NCBI GenBank assembly: GCA_015486615.1
Contig: WFRI01000090.1
Location: 1 to 64,000 of the forward strand
From: Candidatus Omnitrophota bacterium
GTDB taxonomy: Bacteria; Omnitrophota; Gorgyraeia; Duberdicusellales; Duberdicusellaceae
DNA: 64,000 nt
Direction: 5' to 3'
Shown here piece after piece: positions 45,758 through 54,314 of this stretch; position 1 is the stretch's first letter; each line of letters begins with the position of its first letter. The notes under the pieces were generated by a model. The model was given only the letters and a program-made list of their open reading frames with translations. It did no database searches and was not told the origin of the DNA. A program made the translations under genes and the position numbers.

Positions 45758-46686
45758 AGCGGTATTTTTTATGCCTTACCATTTTTTTAATGTTTAACAC
45801 GGCCGGTGCTTCGATGCTGGATGATTTAAAAAATGTATTTAACCCTAAATCTTTCCCTTTGCCGGAACAGACAAAGGTTTTGAGAAAAGCCCGAACCATG
45901 CAGACAGGAGACATAACTGTTACCAGCACTATTTATACCAGTTCTTTGACGCAGAAGCAGGTCAAAGAATTTTTCCTGAAACATCTTCCCGGATACGGCT
46001 GGCAGTATGTGGATATTCGGTCTAAATTAAAGGGAGTACAGCAGGCGTTTCCTAACCAAAAAATGGAAAAAATGGAGAATTCTATAACAAATTCACTTGA
46101 TACTCTTGGCTCACAGTTGTATTTTACCAATTCCCGGGGCAATAGTTTAACAATAATGTTTATGGACCGCGGGCAAAATCCCTCCGGGGTTGATTTTGTA
46201 GTGAGTTTTTCGCAGGGAAAATCTTTATCTTTTATCAACCAGGAGTTAAACGAAGTTTTTCCGGTTGAGCCGCGGAAAATATCCGGTGTTCCTTTATATC
46301 CCAATGCCCGGCAGGTATATTTTCAAAAAGGCGGCAGTTCTATAACTGCAGGCTATACTACCTCTGACAGCATAGAGACGGTAGCCGGATTTTATGTTGA
46401 AAAAATGCCTAATTACGGCTGGGAATATTCGGATTTAACCGGCAGGATGAATGCGGCTTTGGACAAAGAGGCATTGAAAAAAAGTCTGGCCGCTGCAGAA
46501 GAGGATAATTCCGGAAGCTGCCCGTCTTGTCCCGGAAAAGGAATTTCATCTCAAGCCGCACAGTATATAGACAATATGCGGATGAAAAGCATAGTTTTTC
46601 AAAAGGGAAAATCTCTCTGTGTTGTTTCCTTGTCCGGCATTGCCGGCGGCGAGACTAACATAACTGTTTTTTACCGGAATCCGTAA
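45754..46686 (+). CDS. Secreted protein with two repeated ~90-residue domains, unknown function
   Basis: A 310-residue protein with a signal peptide (FLCLTIFLMFNTAGAS). Two internal repeats share the pattern (TSSLTQKQVKEFFLKHLPGYGWQYVD at ~65 and TSDSIETVAGFYVEKMPNYGWEYSD at ~205): a helix that ends in P-x-YGW-x-Y. A Cys pair (CPSCP, ~255) occurs near the end. It overlaps the TadG-like stop by 4 bases and lies inside the pilin array, so it may be a periplasmic accessory of the pilus. Confidence 0.65.
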   Translation: MKRYFLCLTIFLMFNTAGASMLDDLKNVFNPKSFPLPEQTKVLRKARTMQTGDITVTSTIYTSSLTQKQVKEFFLKHLPGYGWQYVDIRSKLKGVQQAFPNQKMEKMENSITNSLDTLGSQLYFTNSRGNSLTIMFMDRGQNPSGVDFVVSFSQGKSLSFINQELNEVFPVEPRKISGVPLYPNARQVYFQKGGSSITAGYTTSDSIETVAGFYVEKMPNYGWEYSDLTGRMNAALDKEALKKSLAAAEEDNSGSCPSCPGKGISSQAAQYIDNMRMKSIVFQKGKSLCVVSLSGIAGGETNITVFYRNP

Positions 46687-46697
46687 AAAGGAGGAGC

Positions 46698-46904
46698 ATG
46701 CTTAGGAAAGCCCAGACATTTTTAGGTTATGTGGTTTTGACAGTGATAATAGTAGCAGCGTTTTACGCAATGAGCGTGTTTCTAAGAGGTGTCTTTGGCG
46801 GCAGATATAAAAGCACTGCTGACACTATTGGCTCTGGCGAGCAGTTTGATATTCACAATATGGATAATTACTCAGATGACCAGATAGAGGTGATTAACCG
46901 ATAA
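46698..46904 (+). CDS. Flp-like prepilin 12, atypical (68 aa)
   Basis: RKA|QTFLGYVVLTVIIVAAFYAMSVFLRGVF: the +5 glutamate is replaced by Gly, otherwise motif and helix match. Length 68 is that of a normal Flp pilin. AAAGGAGG precedes the ATG. It is the last pilin-like gene of the array, before a hairpin. Confidence 0.72.
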   Translation: MLRKAQTFLGYVVLTVIIVAAFYAMSVFLRGVFGGRYKSTADTIGSGEQFDIHNMDNYSDDQIEVINR

Positions 46905-46926
46905 AAAGACGCTGGCGCGTTTTTTA
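46903..46926. repeat. Hairpin repeat family A copy 5, terminator of the pilin array
   Basis: AAAAAGACGC TGGC GCGTTTTTT is an 8-9 base-pair stem with one bulge, followed by AACACCTCGGGGGCGGAAG and a TTAAAT-GCAAAGTGCAAAATG tail, in the same order as copies 2 and 6. It follows the last prepilin stop. Confidence 0.7.
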
Positions 46927-47022
46927 ACACCTCGGGGGCGGAAGATTAAATGCAAAGTGCAAAATGGCCCCGAAAAAAATGTTTCGCAATTTAACCCCTA
47001 TTCCTTTTTCTCTGCCGTGTGG

Positions 47023-47028
47023 TAAAAT
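47023..47028 (+). promoter_or_regulatory. -10 box of tadB-tadC
   Basis: TAAAAT ends 9 bases before the tadB ATG and no ribosome-binding site is present. The -35 (TTCCTT, ~47001) is weak. Confidence 0.35.
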
Positions 47029-47037
47029 AAGTCCGTT

Positions 47038-47883
47038 ATGGTTGGATTAATGTTATTATGCCTTTTTGGTCTGGTTTTTCTGACGGCTTACTTTGGAGTT
47101 CCCTGGATTGTTAAGACCTGGAAAGAGGCTGAGCAGGAAAGGGCTGCGGAAGACAAGGCGGATTTGGAGAATATGTTTATTTTTGGCCGGCAGAAAATTT
47201 TAGCCCTGCTTTATATTATTATCCCTGTTGTCTTAGGAGCAGCATTATATTTTGTTTATAAGAACACCTGGTTTATTGTGGTTGGGATTATTGCCGGGTT
47301 TGCTGCGCCTTTATCTGCTATACGGGTAAAAAAATCCCTGCGCAGGAAGGCTTTTCATAATCAGTTGATAGATGCTTTGCTTATAATGAATAGTTGTTTG
47401 AAAGGAGGCTTGAGTTTAATCCAGGCGTTTGAAGTTTTAGCCGAAGAAATGCCTTCGCCTATGCATGATGAGATAACTTTGCTTTTAAGAGAGCACAAGT
47501 TGGGCGTTCCTATAGAAGAGGCATTAGAGAGGTTTAACAGCCGTATGTATTCAGAAGAATTAGGCCTTATTGTGAGTGCAATTTTAGTTGCCAGGGAAAC
47601 AGGCGGGGATTTGACCCGGGTTTTTTCGCGGCTAATCACTACTATCCGGGACAGGTTCAAATTAAAAGAGATGATAAATACCCTTAGCCTGCAAGGCCGG
47701 CTTCAGGGTATTATTATGGCTGTTATTCCTTTTCTTTTTGCCTGGTTTGTCTTCAGGACCAATCCGCACCATTTTGATATAATGTTTGAAACCGACATAG
47801 GCAGAATTCTCTTAGGAGTGGCAGTTTTTCTGAATATTTTAGGGGCATTTTTAATCAGGAAGTTTAGTATAATAAAAGCATAA
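47038..47883 (+). CDS. tadB: Tad pilus inner-membrane platform protein TadB
   Basis: A 281-residue type II secretion F-domain protein. An N-terminal helix and a helix pair near residues 55-90, then the cytoplasmic F domain (LLIMNSCLKGGLSLIQAFEVLAEEMPSP and LIVSAILVARETGGDLTRVFSRL) and two C-terminal helices. With TadC and the CpaF ATPase it drives Flp pilus assembly. Confidence 0.88.
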   Translation: MVGLMLLCLFGLVFLTAYFGVPWIVKTWKEAEQERAAEDKADLENMFIFGRQKILALLYIIIPVVLGAALYFVYKNTWFIVVGIIAGFAAPLSAIRVKKSLRRKAFHNQLIDALLIMNSCLKGGLSLIQAFEVLAEEMPSPMHDEITLLLREHKLGVPIEEALERFNSRMYSEELGLIVSAILVARETGGDLTRVFSRLITTIRDRFKLKEMINTLSLQGRLQGIIMAVIPFLFAWFVFRTNPHHFDIMFETDIGRILLGVAVFLNILGAFLIRKFSIIKA

Positions 47884-47887
47884 AATT

Positions 47888-48754
47888 ATGGAAACCCTTT
47901 TGTTGTTTTTAATATCTGCTGCCGCCATATACTTTGTTTTGTTAAGTATGGGCGGGAAAGAAGAGGATGTCTCTTTGGCCGAGAGGATAGCCCCCGGCGG
48001 CGGGCCGCCGGAGAAAAAGAAAGAATCTCTGCTTTCAGTTTTTGCGCCGGTTAACGAAGTAATTCTTAAAAAGTTAAGGCTTAAGCCTTATTATCAGCAG
48101 AGGCTTTACTTTTTGAGGAAGAGGTATAACTGGACTCCTGCGGAATTCTTTGCTTTGAAGTTTTTAAGTGCAGCAGGTTTTGTTGCCATATCTTTAACTT
48201 TAGGCTTAAGAATCGGACCGTTGTTTTGGCTGGGATTTGTTATTTTCTTTTTTCTGCCGGATTTTTGGCTGAATGCCCAGGTTAAGAAAAACAAAGAAGC
48301 CATTAGGCGCTGGCTTCCTGAAACTGTGGATCTTTTATATCTTTGTGTAAGCGCCGGCCTGGATTTTCTTTCGGCTTTAAAATGGATTCTGCGTAAAAGC
48401 CGCACCAATCCTATGCTTGAGGAATTAAAAGTTGTTTTAGATGAGATTAATGTCGGCAAAGGCAGGGTTCAAACATTGAGAGATATGAGTAAACGTATAG
48501 GCATACCAGATGTATCTTCTTTTGTGCAGGGGATTATTCAGGCAGAGAGAATGGGGACACCTGTTGCCGAAGCGTTTACGATTATTTCCGAAGATTCCCG
48601 TTACCGCCGTCTGCAGAGAGGCGAGCGTCAGGCGTATAAATCGCCTTTGAAAATATTAATTCCGCTTATTTTCTGTATCCTGCCCACGGTTTTAATAGTA
48701 GTTGCCGGGCCTATTTTTATTCGTTTTATGCAGGGAGGATTTCCGAAATTTTAA
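47888..48754 (+). CDS. tadC: Tad pilus inner-membrane platform protein TadC
   Basis: A 288-residue F-domain protein: an N-terminal membrane segment, then WLPETVDLLYLCVSAGLDFLSALKWILRKS and VSSFVQGIIQAERMGTPVAEAFTIISEDSRYRRLQRGERQAYKSPLK, followed by two C-terminal helices. It starts 4 bases after tadB. No CpaE, secretin or prepilin peptidase follows. Confidence 0.88.
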   Translation: METLLLFLISAAAIYFVLLSMGGKEEDVSLAERIAPGGGPPEKKKESLLSVFAPVNEVILKKLRLKPYYQQRLYFLRKRYNWTPAEFFALKFLSAAGFVAISLTLGLRIGPLFWLGFVIFFFLPDFWLNAQVKKNKEAIRRWLPETVDLLYLCVSAGLDFLSALKWILRKSRTNPMLEELKVVLDEINVGKGRVQTLRDMSKRIGIPDVSSFVQGIIQAERMGTPVAEAFTIISEDSRYRRLQRGERQAYKSPLKILIPLIFCILPTVLIVVAGPIFIRFMQGGFPKF

Positions 48755-48764
48755 ACAAAATAAC

Positions 48765-48792
48765 TTGCCAAATCTGTTAAAACCACTATAAT
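48765..48792 (+). promoter_or_regulatory. Promoter of the Na+/H+ antiporter gene
   Basis: TTGCCA, 16-base spacer, TATAAT (48787-48792), with the ATG 8 bases later and no ribosome-binding site. It predicts a leaderless mRNA. Confidence 0.65.
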
Positions 48793-48800
48793 TTGCTCTT

Positions 48801-50441
48801 ATGGAAAATGTACTTTTTCTTATAGGCTTGGCTTTAGTATTGGGTGTTTTTGGGGGGAGGATCTTTAGATTTTTCCGTATTCCTCAAGTAGTAGGCTACA
48901 TTATAATAGGTGTTCTCATTGGCAGGAGCGGGTTTAATCTTTGGCCGGTATCTTTTACCCATACTCTCTCACCTTTAATTCAGTTCATTTTGGGCCTTAT
49001 AGGCTTTTTAATCGGCGGCGAACTAAAAGGAGAAGTTTTTAAAAAGTACGGCAGGACCATTTACACTATTTTGATAAGCGAAGGAGTTGCAGCCTTTCTA
49101 TTCGTTGCCGCTGCGGTTTTTCTACTGACCAAAGATTTGTATTTAGGTCTGCTTTTAGGCGCGATTGCTTCTGCTACTGACCCGGCTTCAACTGTAAGTG
49201 TGCTCTGGGAATATAAATCCCGCGGGCCTCTTACCACTACTTTAACTTCAATTGTAGCCTTAGATGATGCGTTAGCACTTATCCTTTATGGGTTTACTTT
49301 GGTATTCTGTAAATCTATGCTTGGCAAAGGCAGTTTTTCTTTATCTCATTCTATAATAGATCCGGTTGTTGAGATTGTTAAATCTTGTATTATAGGCGGC
49401 AGTATCGGGTATGCGCTTTCATGGGTAGTTAAAAAATCAAAAGATGAGGATGTAGTTTTTTCTTTTTGTTTAGGCGGCATACTTGCAGTAGTCGGTATAT
49501 CGCTTGTCCTCAATCTGGACTTAATACTTTCCAGTATGATGATGGGTTTTGTTTTGGTGAATACAGTCCCGCAGTTGAGTCGGAAATTGTTTGATTTGGT
49601 TAAAAAAACGTCCGAGCCGTTATATGTACTTTTCTTTATTTTTATCGGCGCTGAGCTTAATATGGCGGTTTTTCTCAAAACAACAGTTATTTTTGTAGTG
49701 TTAGGATATTTAGTTGCCAGAAGCACCGGGAAAATAATCGGTGCTACTTTCGGTGCGGCAGTATCTAAGGCCAAAAAAGCAGTTGTCCGCTGGACAGGTA
49801 TTTGCTTGTTTACTCAGGGAGGAGTGGCTATTGGCCTGGCTATGTCCATAAGCCATAGTTTGTCTTATATGGGCAAAGAAGGCGCATTTTTGGGTCCGAC
49901 TATTGTTGCTATTGTTGCTGCGACTACTATTGTTGTTCAGCTTTTAGGCCCGGTTTTGGTTAAAGTAGGTATTAATAAGGCAGGCGAGATTGGCAGGAAT
50001 GTTACTGAAGATGACGTGATGTCTTCGTTAAAAGTTAAAGATGTAATGGACAAAGACTTTCCTTCTATACAGAAAGACGCGACTTTGGACAAGATTATGG
50101 AGGTTATAAAGAATACAGACGTTTACCATTACCCTGTTGTCAGCAAATCTGGGGATTTAGTCGGAGTTATTTCGTTGGGAGAACTGAGGAAATCGTTTTT
50201 GGAGGCCCAGTTGAGCAAACTGATAGTTGCTGAAGATGTTGCGGAGTTGCCGGTGGAAGTTTTATCGGAAGAAGTGCCTCTTATATCTGCGCAGGAGATT
50301 TTTGAAAAGCGGGGGGTGGATTTTCTGCCGGTTGTAAAATCTCCAGGGTCTTTAAAAATCACCGGCATTTTGCATTCGCGTGTTTTAAGGGATACTATTC
50401 ACAGAAGACTTGTAGAAATCCAGACCAGCATTGACTCTTGA
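48801..50441 (+). CDS. CPA-type sodium/proton antiporter with C-terminal CBS pair
   Basis: A 546-residue protein. Residues 1-395 are a CPA1/NhaP-type antiporter with about 12 helices, including GAIASATDPASTVSVLWE, the DPA-type site in helix 5, and SIVALDDALALILYGF. Residues ~415-540 form two CBS domains (VMDKDFPSIQKDATLDKIMEVIKN and VAELPVEVLSEEVPLISAQEIF). CBS pairs bind adenosine nucleotides, so transport may be coupled to energy state. It probably expels Na+ or K+ in exchange for H+. Confidence 0.88.
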   Translation: MENVLFLIGLALVLGVFGGRIFRFFRIPQVVGYIIIGVLIGRSGFNLWPVSFTHTLSPLIQFILGLIGFLIGGELKGEVFKKYGRTIYTILISEGVAAFLFVAAAVFLLTKDLYLGLLLGAIASATDPASTVSVLWEYKSRGPLTTTLTSIVALDDALALILYGFTLVFCKSMLGKGSFSLSHSIIDPVVEIVKSCIIGGSIGYALSWVVKKSKDEDVVFSFCLGGILAVVGISLVLNLDLILSSMMMGFVLVNTVPQLSRKLFDLVKKTSEPLYVLFFIFIGAELNMAVFLKTTVIFVVLGYLVARSTGKIIGATFGAAVSKAKKAVVRWTGICLFTQGGVAIGLAMSISHSLSYMGKEGAFLGPTIVAIVAATTIVVQLLGPVLVKVGINKAGEIGRNVTEDDVMSSLKVKDVMDKDFPSIQKDATLDKIMEVIKNTDVYHYPVVSKSGDLVGVISLGELRKSFLEAQLSKLIVAEDVAELPVEVLSEEVPLISAQEIFEKRGVDFLPVVKSPGSLKITGILHSRVLRDTIHRRLVEIQTSIDS

Positions 50442-50536
50442 TATATGATAGAGGGTAAGATTTTTGGCATGGTGAAATTTATTTGGGGATTTAATTTATT
50501 CAAATTACGCTTTAACTGCCGTTTAGAGATATAGTT

Positions 50537-50565
50537 AAATCAAAATTTAAAAAGATTTTTGATTT
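50537..50565 (+). promoter_or_regulatory. AT-rich leader hairpin before the metal exporter gene
   Basis: AAATCAAAA and TTTTGATTT pair over 9 bases around an 11-base loop, ending 6 bases before the AGGAGG of the next gene. It might act as an attenuator or weak terminator. The rest of the 142-base gap shows nothing. Confidence 0.3.
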
Positions 50566-50583
50566 TCTCTACCAGGAGGCGGT

Positions 50584-51618
50584 ATGAATATTATTCTGTC
50601 TGATTTTAAACACGGCCTGCTTATTACGGTTTTTGTTTTTGTGATGATGATATTTGTTGATTATTTAGAAGTAGTAAGCAGAGGAGGGCTAAGCAGGTTT
50701 ATTAAGGGCAGTAAATCCCGGCAGTATGTTACTGCTTCTTTTTTAGGCGCTTTGCCGGGATGTTTAGGCTCTTTTATGAATGTTTCTTTTTATATCCATG
50801 GGCTTATTAGTTTTGGGGCTATAGTAGCCGGTATGGTGGCTACTTGTGGAGATGAGGCGTTTGTTATGCTGGCAATGTTTCCCCAAAAAGCGTTATTCTT
50901 GTTTGGGGTATTGTTTATGTTAGGTATAGTTTCAGGCTATGGGTCTGATGCTTTGATTAAATTATTTAAAATCCAGACTTGTAAAAACTGCCAATTGCCT
51001 TCAGATATGCATCATGATCCTGTTATTTGCCACCCTTTAGGCTGGAGGGAGATTTTGGGAAATTTTCAAAAATTGTCTTTTTCCAGATTTTTGCTTCTGT
51101 TAATTCTCATTGGGGCGTTTGTTGGGATTATAACCGGCAATATAGGCCCGGGCTGTTGGGATTGGAAAAGATGGACTTTTCTGAGTTTAGTCGGCCTTGG
51201 ATTATTTATCGTTGTCAGCGTAAACGACCATTATTTAGAGACGCATATTTGGCAGCATATTGCTAAAAAACACCTTTTGCGGATTTTTCTGTGGAGTTTT
51301 GGAGCCTTGCTGGCAGTGGATTTAGGCCTTAAAGGCTGGAATTTGGAAGGATTTATTAAGGCCCATATGGTATGGGTGGTTTTTCTTGCCGGGCTTCTGG
51401 GGATTATTCCTGAATCCGGGCCCCACCTTATTTTTGTTATGATGTTTGCCCGGGGACTGATACCCTTTTCTGTGCTGCTTGCCAGTTCTATTGTCCAGGA
51501 CGGTCATGGAATGCTGCCGCTTTTTTCTTATTCTTTAAAAGATTCTCTGCTGGTAAAACTTTTTAATTTGATTTTTGGCTTAGGGATAGGGCTGGGCCTT
51601 TATGCGCTGGGCTTTTAA
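50584..51618 (+). CDS. Putative 10-TM heavy-metal/manganese exporter (ArsP_2-like)
   Basis: A 344-residue polytopic protein with about ten helices, resembling the putative 10TM heavy-metal exporter family (also labelled putative manganese transporter). FVDYLEVVSRGG, LGALPGCLGSFMNVSFYIHGLISFGAIVAGMVATCGDEAFVMLAMFP, and SIVQDGHGMLPLFSYSLKDS are the conserved segments. A hydrophilic loop near residue 130 has CKNCQLP and several His residues that could bind metal. The metal is unknown. Confidence 0.75.
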   Translation: MNIILSDFKHGLLITVFVFVMMIFVDYLEVVSRGGLSRFIKGSKSRQYVTASFLGALPGCLGSFMNVSFYIHGLISFGAIVAGMVATCGDEAFVMLAMFPQKALFLFGVLFMLGIVSGYGSDALIKLFKIQTCKNCQLPSDMHHDPVICHPLGWREILGNFQKLSFSRFLLLLILIGAFVGIITGNIGPGCWDWKRWTFLSLVGLGLFIVVSVNDHYLETHIWQHIAKKHLLRIFLWSFGALLAVDLGLKGWNLEGFIKAHMVWVVFLAGLLGIIPESGPHLIFVMMFARGLIPFSVLLASSIVQDGHGMLPLFSYSLKDSLLVKLFNLIFGLGIGLGLYALGF

Positions 51619-51644
51619 GCAGGGTGTAAAAGACAATAAAAAAC

Positions 51645-51671
51645 TTGCATTATTGCCAATGTATGTATAAT
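51645..51671 (+). promoter_or_regulatory. Promoter of the RRM protein gene
   Basis: TTGCAT (51645-51650), 15-base spacer, TATAAT (51666-51671). If used, the leader before the RRM start is ~270 bases. Confidence 0.5.
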
Positions 51672-51677
51672 AAATAC

Positions 51678-51946
51678 CGGAGTGTTTTTTGAGTTTTTGG
51701 ATTTTGGGGAGTTTTTGACTAACAAGCATATTTCCGCTTTTCGCACTTGCCCTGCTCTGCTGTATGTCCTGCGAATTCCCCCGATGTTGAGATTAAATAC
51801 TTAAATGCATTTAAAAACATATTGTTGAATATATCTGCGTCTTGCGGGGAAGTTGTAAGTTTTTTAGAAAGGAGGAATTGTATGAGTGGTTGATGTGTAA
51901 TATGGGGAGAATTTTAGCGATAACAATATTCAGAAAGGAAAGAAAA
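51678..51946 (+). other. Long leader of the RRM gene with a micro-ORF
   Basis: No other gene lies in this ~270-base stretch. It contains the palindrome TTAAATGCATTTAA (51801-51814) and, at 51882-51893, a 3-codon frame ATG-AGT-GGT-TGA behind a near-perfect AAAGGAGGAATT. The TGA overlaps an ATG (51892) in frame with the RRM gene. Long structured leaders are typical of cold-inducible RNA-binding proteins, so this may be regulatory. Confidence 0.4.
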
Positions 51947-52261
51947 ATGGAAGAAAAAAACAAAGTTTATGTGGGCAATTTAGAGTATGGTGTAACTGAA
52001 GAAAGTTTAAAAGAAGCGTTTGAGTCTAAAGGTATCCAGATCAGCGAGGCAAAAATTATCAAAGATAAATTTACCGGCAAGTCTAAAGGCTTTGGTTTTG
52101 TGGAAGTGCCTTCGGAAGAGGATATTCAAAAAGCCATAGATGGTTTGGACGGCCAGGATTTAAACGGCCGTAAATTAAAGGTCAGCAAGGCACGCAGGCC
52201 CAGGTCAAATTTTGACCGGCCTAACAGAGGCATGCATTCTGGTAACAGGTTTGGCTATTAA
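51947..52261 (+). CDS. RRM-type RNA-binding protein
   Basis: A 104-residue single-RRM protein: RNP2 VYVGNL (residue ~7), RNP1 KGFGFVEV (~46), then a basic Arg-rich tail ending GNRFGY. Such proteins bind single-stranded RNA and in cyanobacteria are cold-induced. AAAGGAAAG precedes the ATG. The frame is open upstream, with ATGs at 51892 and 51901 giving an 18- or 15-residue extension. A strong terminator follows. Confidence 0.9.
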   Translation: MEEKNKVYVGNLEYGVTEESLKEAFESKGIQISEAKIIKDKFTGKSKGFGFVEVPSEEDIQKAIDGLDGQDLNGRKLKVSKARRPRSNFDRPNRGMHSGNRFGY

Positions 52262-52282
52262 TTAAAATTGCCGGCGGAAAGC

Positions 52283-52309
52283 AAAAAGGGCGGTTTATCC
52301 GCCCTTTTT
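52283..52309 (+). terminator. Intrinsic terminator after the RRM gene
   Basis: AAAAAGGGCGG TTTAT CCGCCCTTTTT is an 11-base-pair stem with 5-base loop and a run of T. Confidence 0.9.
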
Positions 52310-52314
52310 ATTTC

Positions 52315-52342
52315 TTGACAAAGAACCGACAGTGATTATAAT
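52315..52342 (+). promoter_or_regulatory. Promoter of the Na+/Pi cotransporter operon
   Basis: TTGACA, 16-base spacer, TATAAT, both consensus, directly after the terminator. The 84 bases up to the ATG show no clear element and no good ribosome-binding site. Confidence 0.8.
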
Positions 52343-52426
52343 CTCTCTGTGATTTTATCCTGCGTTCCCCTTTTAATTTAGCAGACGGGATCACTGACAG
52401 TTCAGAGATAATTTTATTATTTTTTT

Positions 52427-53557
52427 ATGCCTAACAAGATATTAAAATCCAGTGCCCGGGTTCTGTCTGTTTTATTCTTTCTTTATACATTTTTAGTCAG
52501 CATCGGCCTTATGGCCGCGGCTTTTAAAGGCTTTGGCCGGGAATTTGCCGGGAATTTGCTGAATACTACCTCTAACCCTTTTGCCGGGCTTTTTATAGGT
52601 ATTCTTGCTACAAGCATTGTCCAAAGTTCTTCAACTATAACTTCTATTGTTGTGGGTATGGTTGGCTCAGGAGTTATGACAATACCTAATGCTGTGCCTA
52701 TTGTTATGGGTGCTAATATAGGCACTACGGTTACCAACACTTTAGTGTCTCTGGGTCATGTAACCAGGCGGGAAGAATTCAGAAGAGCGGTAAGCGGGGC
52801 TACTGTCCATGATTTCTTTAACATAATGTGCGTATTAGTAATGTTTCCTTTGGAAATTACCACGCATTTTTTAAGCAAAGCCGCCTCTTTTATGAGCGGG
52901 TTGTTTGCTAATATTGGAGGCATAAAGTTTACCAGCCCTATTAAACTTGCGACTAAGCCGGCTGTCCATTGGTTAAAAGATGCAGTGTTAAAGATTTGCT
53001 CTTTTTCTGCGCATTTTGGCTATGGAGTAGTTTTGGGTTTTTCTGTAGTCCTGCTTTTTTTGTCTTTATATTTTATCGTCCGGATAATGCGGTCAGTTGT
53101 TGCTTCCCGGGCAGAGATTGTAATTAACAATGTAGTAGGCCAGGCCGGAGTTTTGGGAATCTTTGCGGGTTTTTTGTTTACGGTTTTTGTCCAAAGCAGT
53201 TCTATAACTACCTCTTTACTTGTGCCTTTGGTTGCCGCAGGAATACTTACAGTAGAGACGATATTTCCGATTACTTTAGGTGCAAACATAGGCACAACAA
53301 CTACAGCAATACTTGCCTCGTTTGCTACGGGAAATTTGTCCGCAGTAACAATAGCGTTTGTCCACTTCTTGTTTAATTTTATCGGAGTAATTTTTATTTA
53401 CCCGTCTAAGTTCCTCAGAAATATTCCTATAAGCCTTGCGAAAGGCCTGGGTAATTTAGCTTTCAAAAAGAGGAGGATTGCCATCCTTTATGTGTTAAGC
53501 GTGTTTTTTTTACTGCCGTTTATATTGATTTTTATTTCCAATATGTTGAAGAAATGA
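52427..53557 (+). CDS. Na+/phosphate cotransporter family protein
   Basis: A 376-residue Na/Pi-II cotransporter: two inverted repeats each with the QSSS motif, ATSIVQSSSTITSIVVGMVGSG (residue ~63) and FTVFVQSSSITTSLLVPLVAAG (~247), followed by MGANIGTT and LGANIGTTTTAILA. It imports phosphate with Na+. The usual C-terminal PhoU domain is absent, but a separate PhoU-like gene follows. Confidence 0.92.
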   Translation: MPNKILKSSARVLSVLFFLYTFLVSIGLMAAAFKGFGREFAGNLLNTTSNPFAGLFIGILATSIVQSSSTITSIVVGMVGSGVMTIPNAVPIVMGANIGTTVTNTLVSLGHVTRREEFRRAVSGATVHDFFNIMCVLVMFPLEITTHFLSKAASFMSGLFANIGGIKFTSPIKLATKPAVHWLKDAVLKICSFSAHFGYGVVLGFSVVLLFLSLYFIVRIMRSVVASRAEIVINNVVGQAGVLGIFAGFLFTVFVQSSSITTSLLVPLVAAGILTVETIFPITLGANIGTTTTAILASFATGNLSAVTIAFVHFLFNFIGVIFIYPSKFLRNIPISLAKGLGNLAFKKRRIAILYVLSVFFLLPFILIFISNMLKK

Positions 53558-53587
53558 CGATAAAGGCTTTTAAATCAGGGGGCGGGT

Positions 53588-54265
53588 ATGTTTAAAAATC
53601 TCTTACAGTTTTGGAAAGGCAAAGATTTTTTAACGCAGGTTTTAGAGCAGTTTAAGCAAATGCTGGACGATTCTCAGATTATGTTTGAGGCGGTCTGCCG
53701 CCGGATTATTGATAACCAAAAGGAAGAGGGTCTGGAAGAAAAGATTTACTCTATAGACAAGAGTATTAATGACCTGGAAAGGAATATCCGGAAAAGAATT
53801 ATTGAACATCTTTCTGTTCAGCCCTCGGTAGATATGTCCACGTCTTTGCTCCTTATGAGCGTGGTAAAAGACGCTGAAAGGCTTGGGGATTATGCAAAAA
53901 ATTTATCAGAGATATCCCGTCTTTTAACTGCGCCTTTAGATAAAGAGAAATATACCCGGTTGTTTGGTCATGCGGAGGATAAGATAAAAGCCTTGTTTGC
54001 CTGTGCGAAGGATGCTTTTATTGAGATTGATGAAAACAAAGCGTCTCAGGCGTGGGAATATGAAAGGGAAGTAGTGCGGCGCTGCGATTCGATTGTTGAG
54101 CATCTTGCCAAAAGCGATTTTTCAGTTAATGAGGCTGTATGTATGGCGCTTATGGCGAGGTATTTCAAGCGGATAGCCGCTCATCTTACTAACATCGCTA
54201 CTTCAGTAGTTGTCCCTTTAAGCGACCTTGATTATTATAATGACAAAAGAGAGAAAAATCCTTAA
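53588..54265 (+). CDS. PhoU-like phosphate-transport accessory protein
   Basis: A 225-residue helical PhoU-type protein with two three-helix bundles; SVVKDAERLGDYAKNLSEI (residue ~95) and RYFKRIAAHLTNIATSVV (~195) hold the E/D-xxR-xxD/H motifs that bind metal clusters. It is the natural partner of the Na+/Pi cotransporter 30 bases upstream, where other bacteria have the two fused. Confidence 0.85.
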   Translation: MFKNLLQFWKGKDFLTQVLEQFKQMLDDSQIMFEAVCRRIIDNQKEEGLEEKIYSIDKSINDLERNIRKRIIEHLSVQPSVDMSTSLLLMSVVKDAERLGDYAKNLSEISRLLTAPLDKEKYTRLFGHAEDKIKALFACAKDAFIEIDENKASQAWEYEREVVRRCDSIVEHLAKSDFSVNEAVCMALMARYFKRIAAHLTNIATSVVVPLSDLDYYNDKREKNP

Positions 54266-54314
54266 AGACCTTTCTATTCAGCGCACAGGAGCGTTTTTTG
54301 CCTTTTGGCGGTTA

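Noticed and set aside
50442..50583. Manganese (yybP-ykoY) riboswitch before the metal exporter
   Set aside because: The conserved yybP-ykoY core was looked for and not seen; only an AT-rich hairpin is present.
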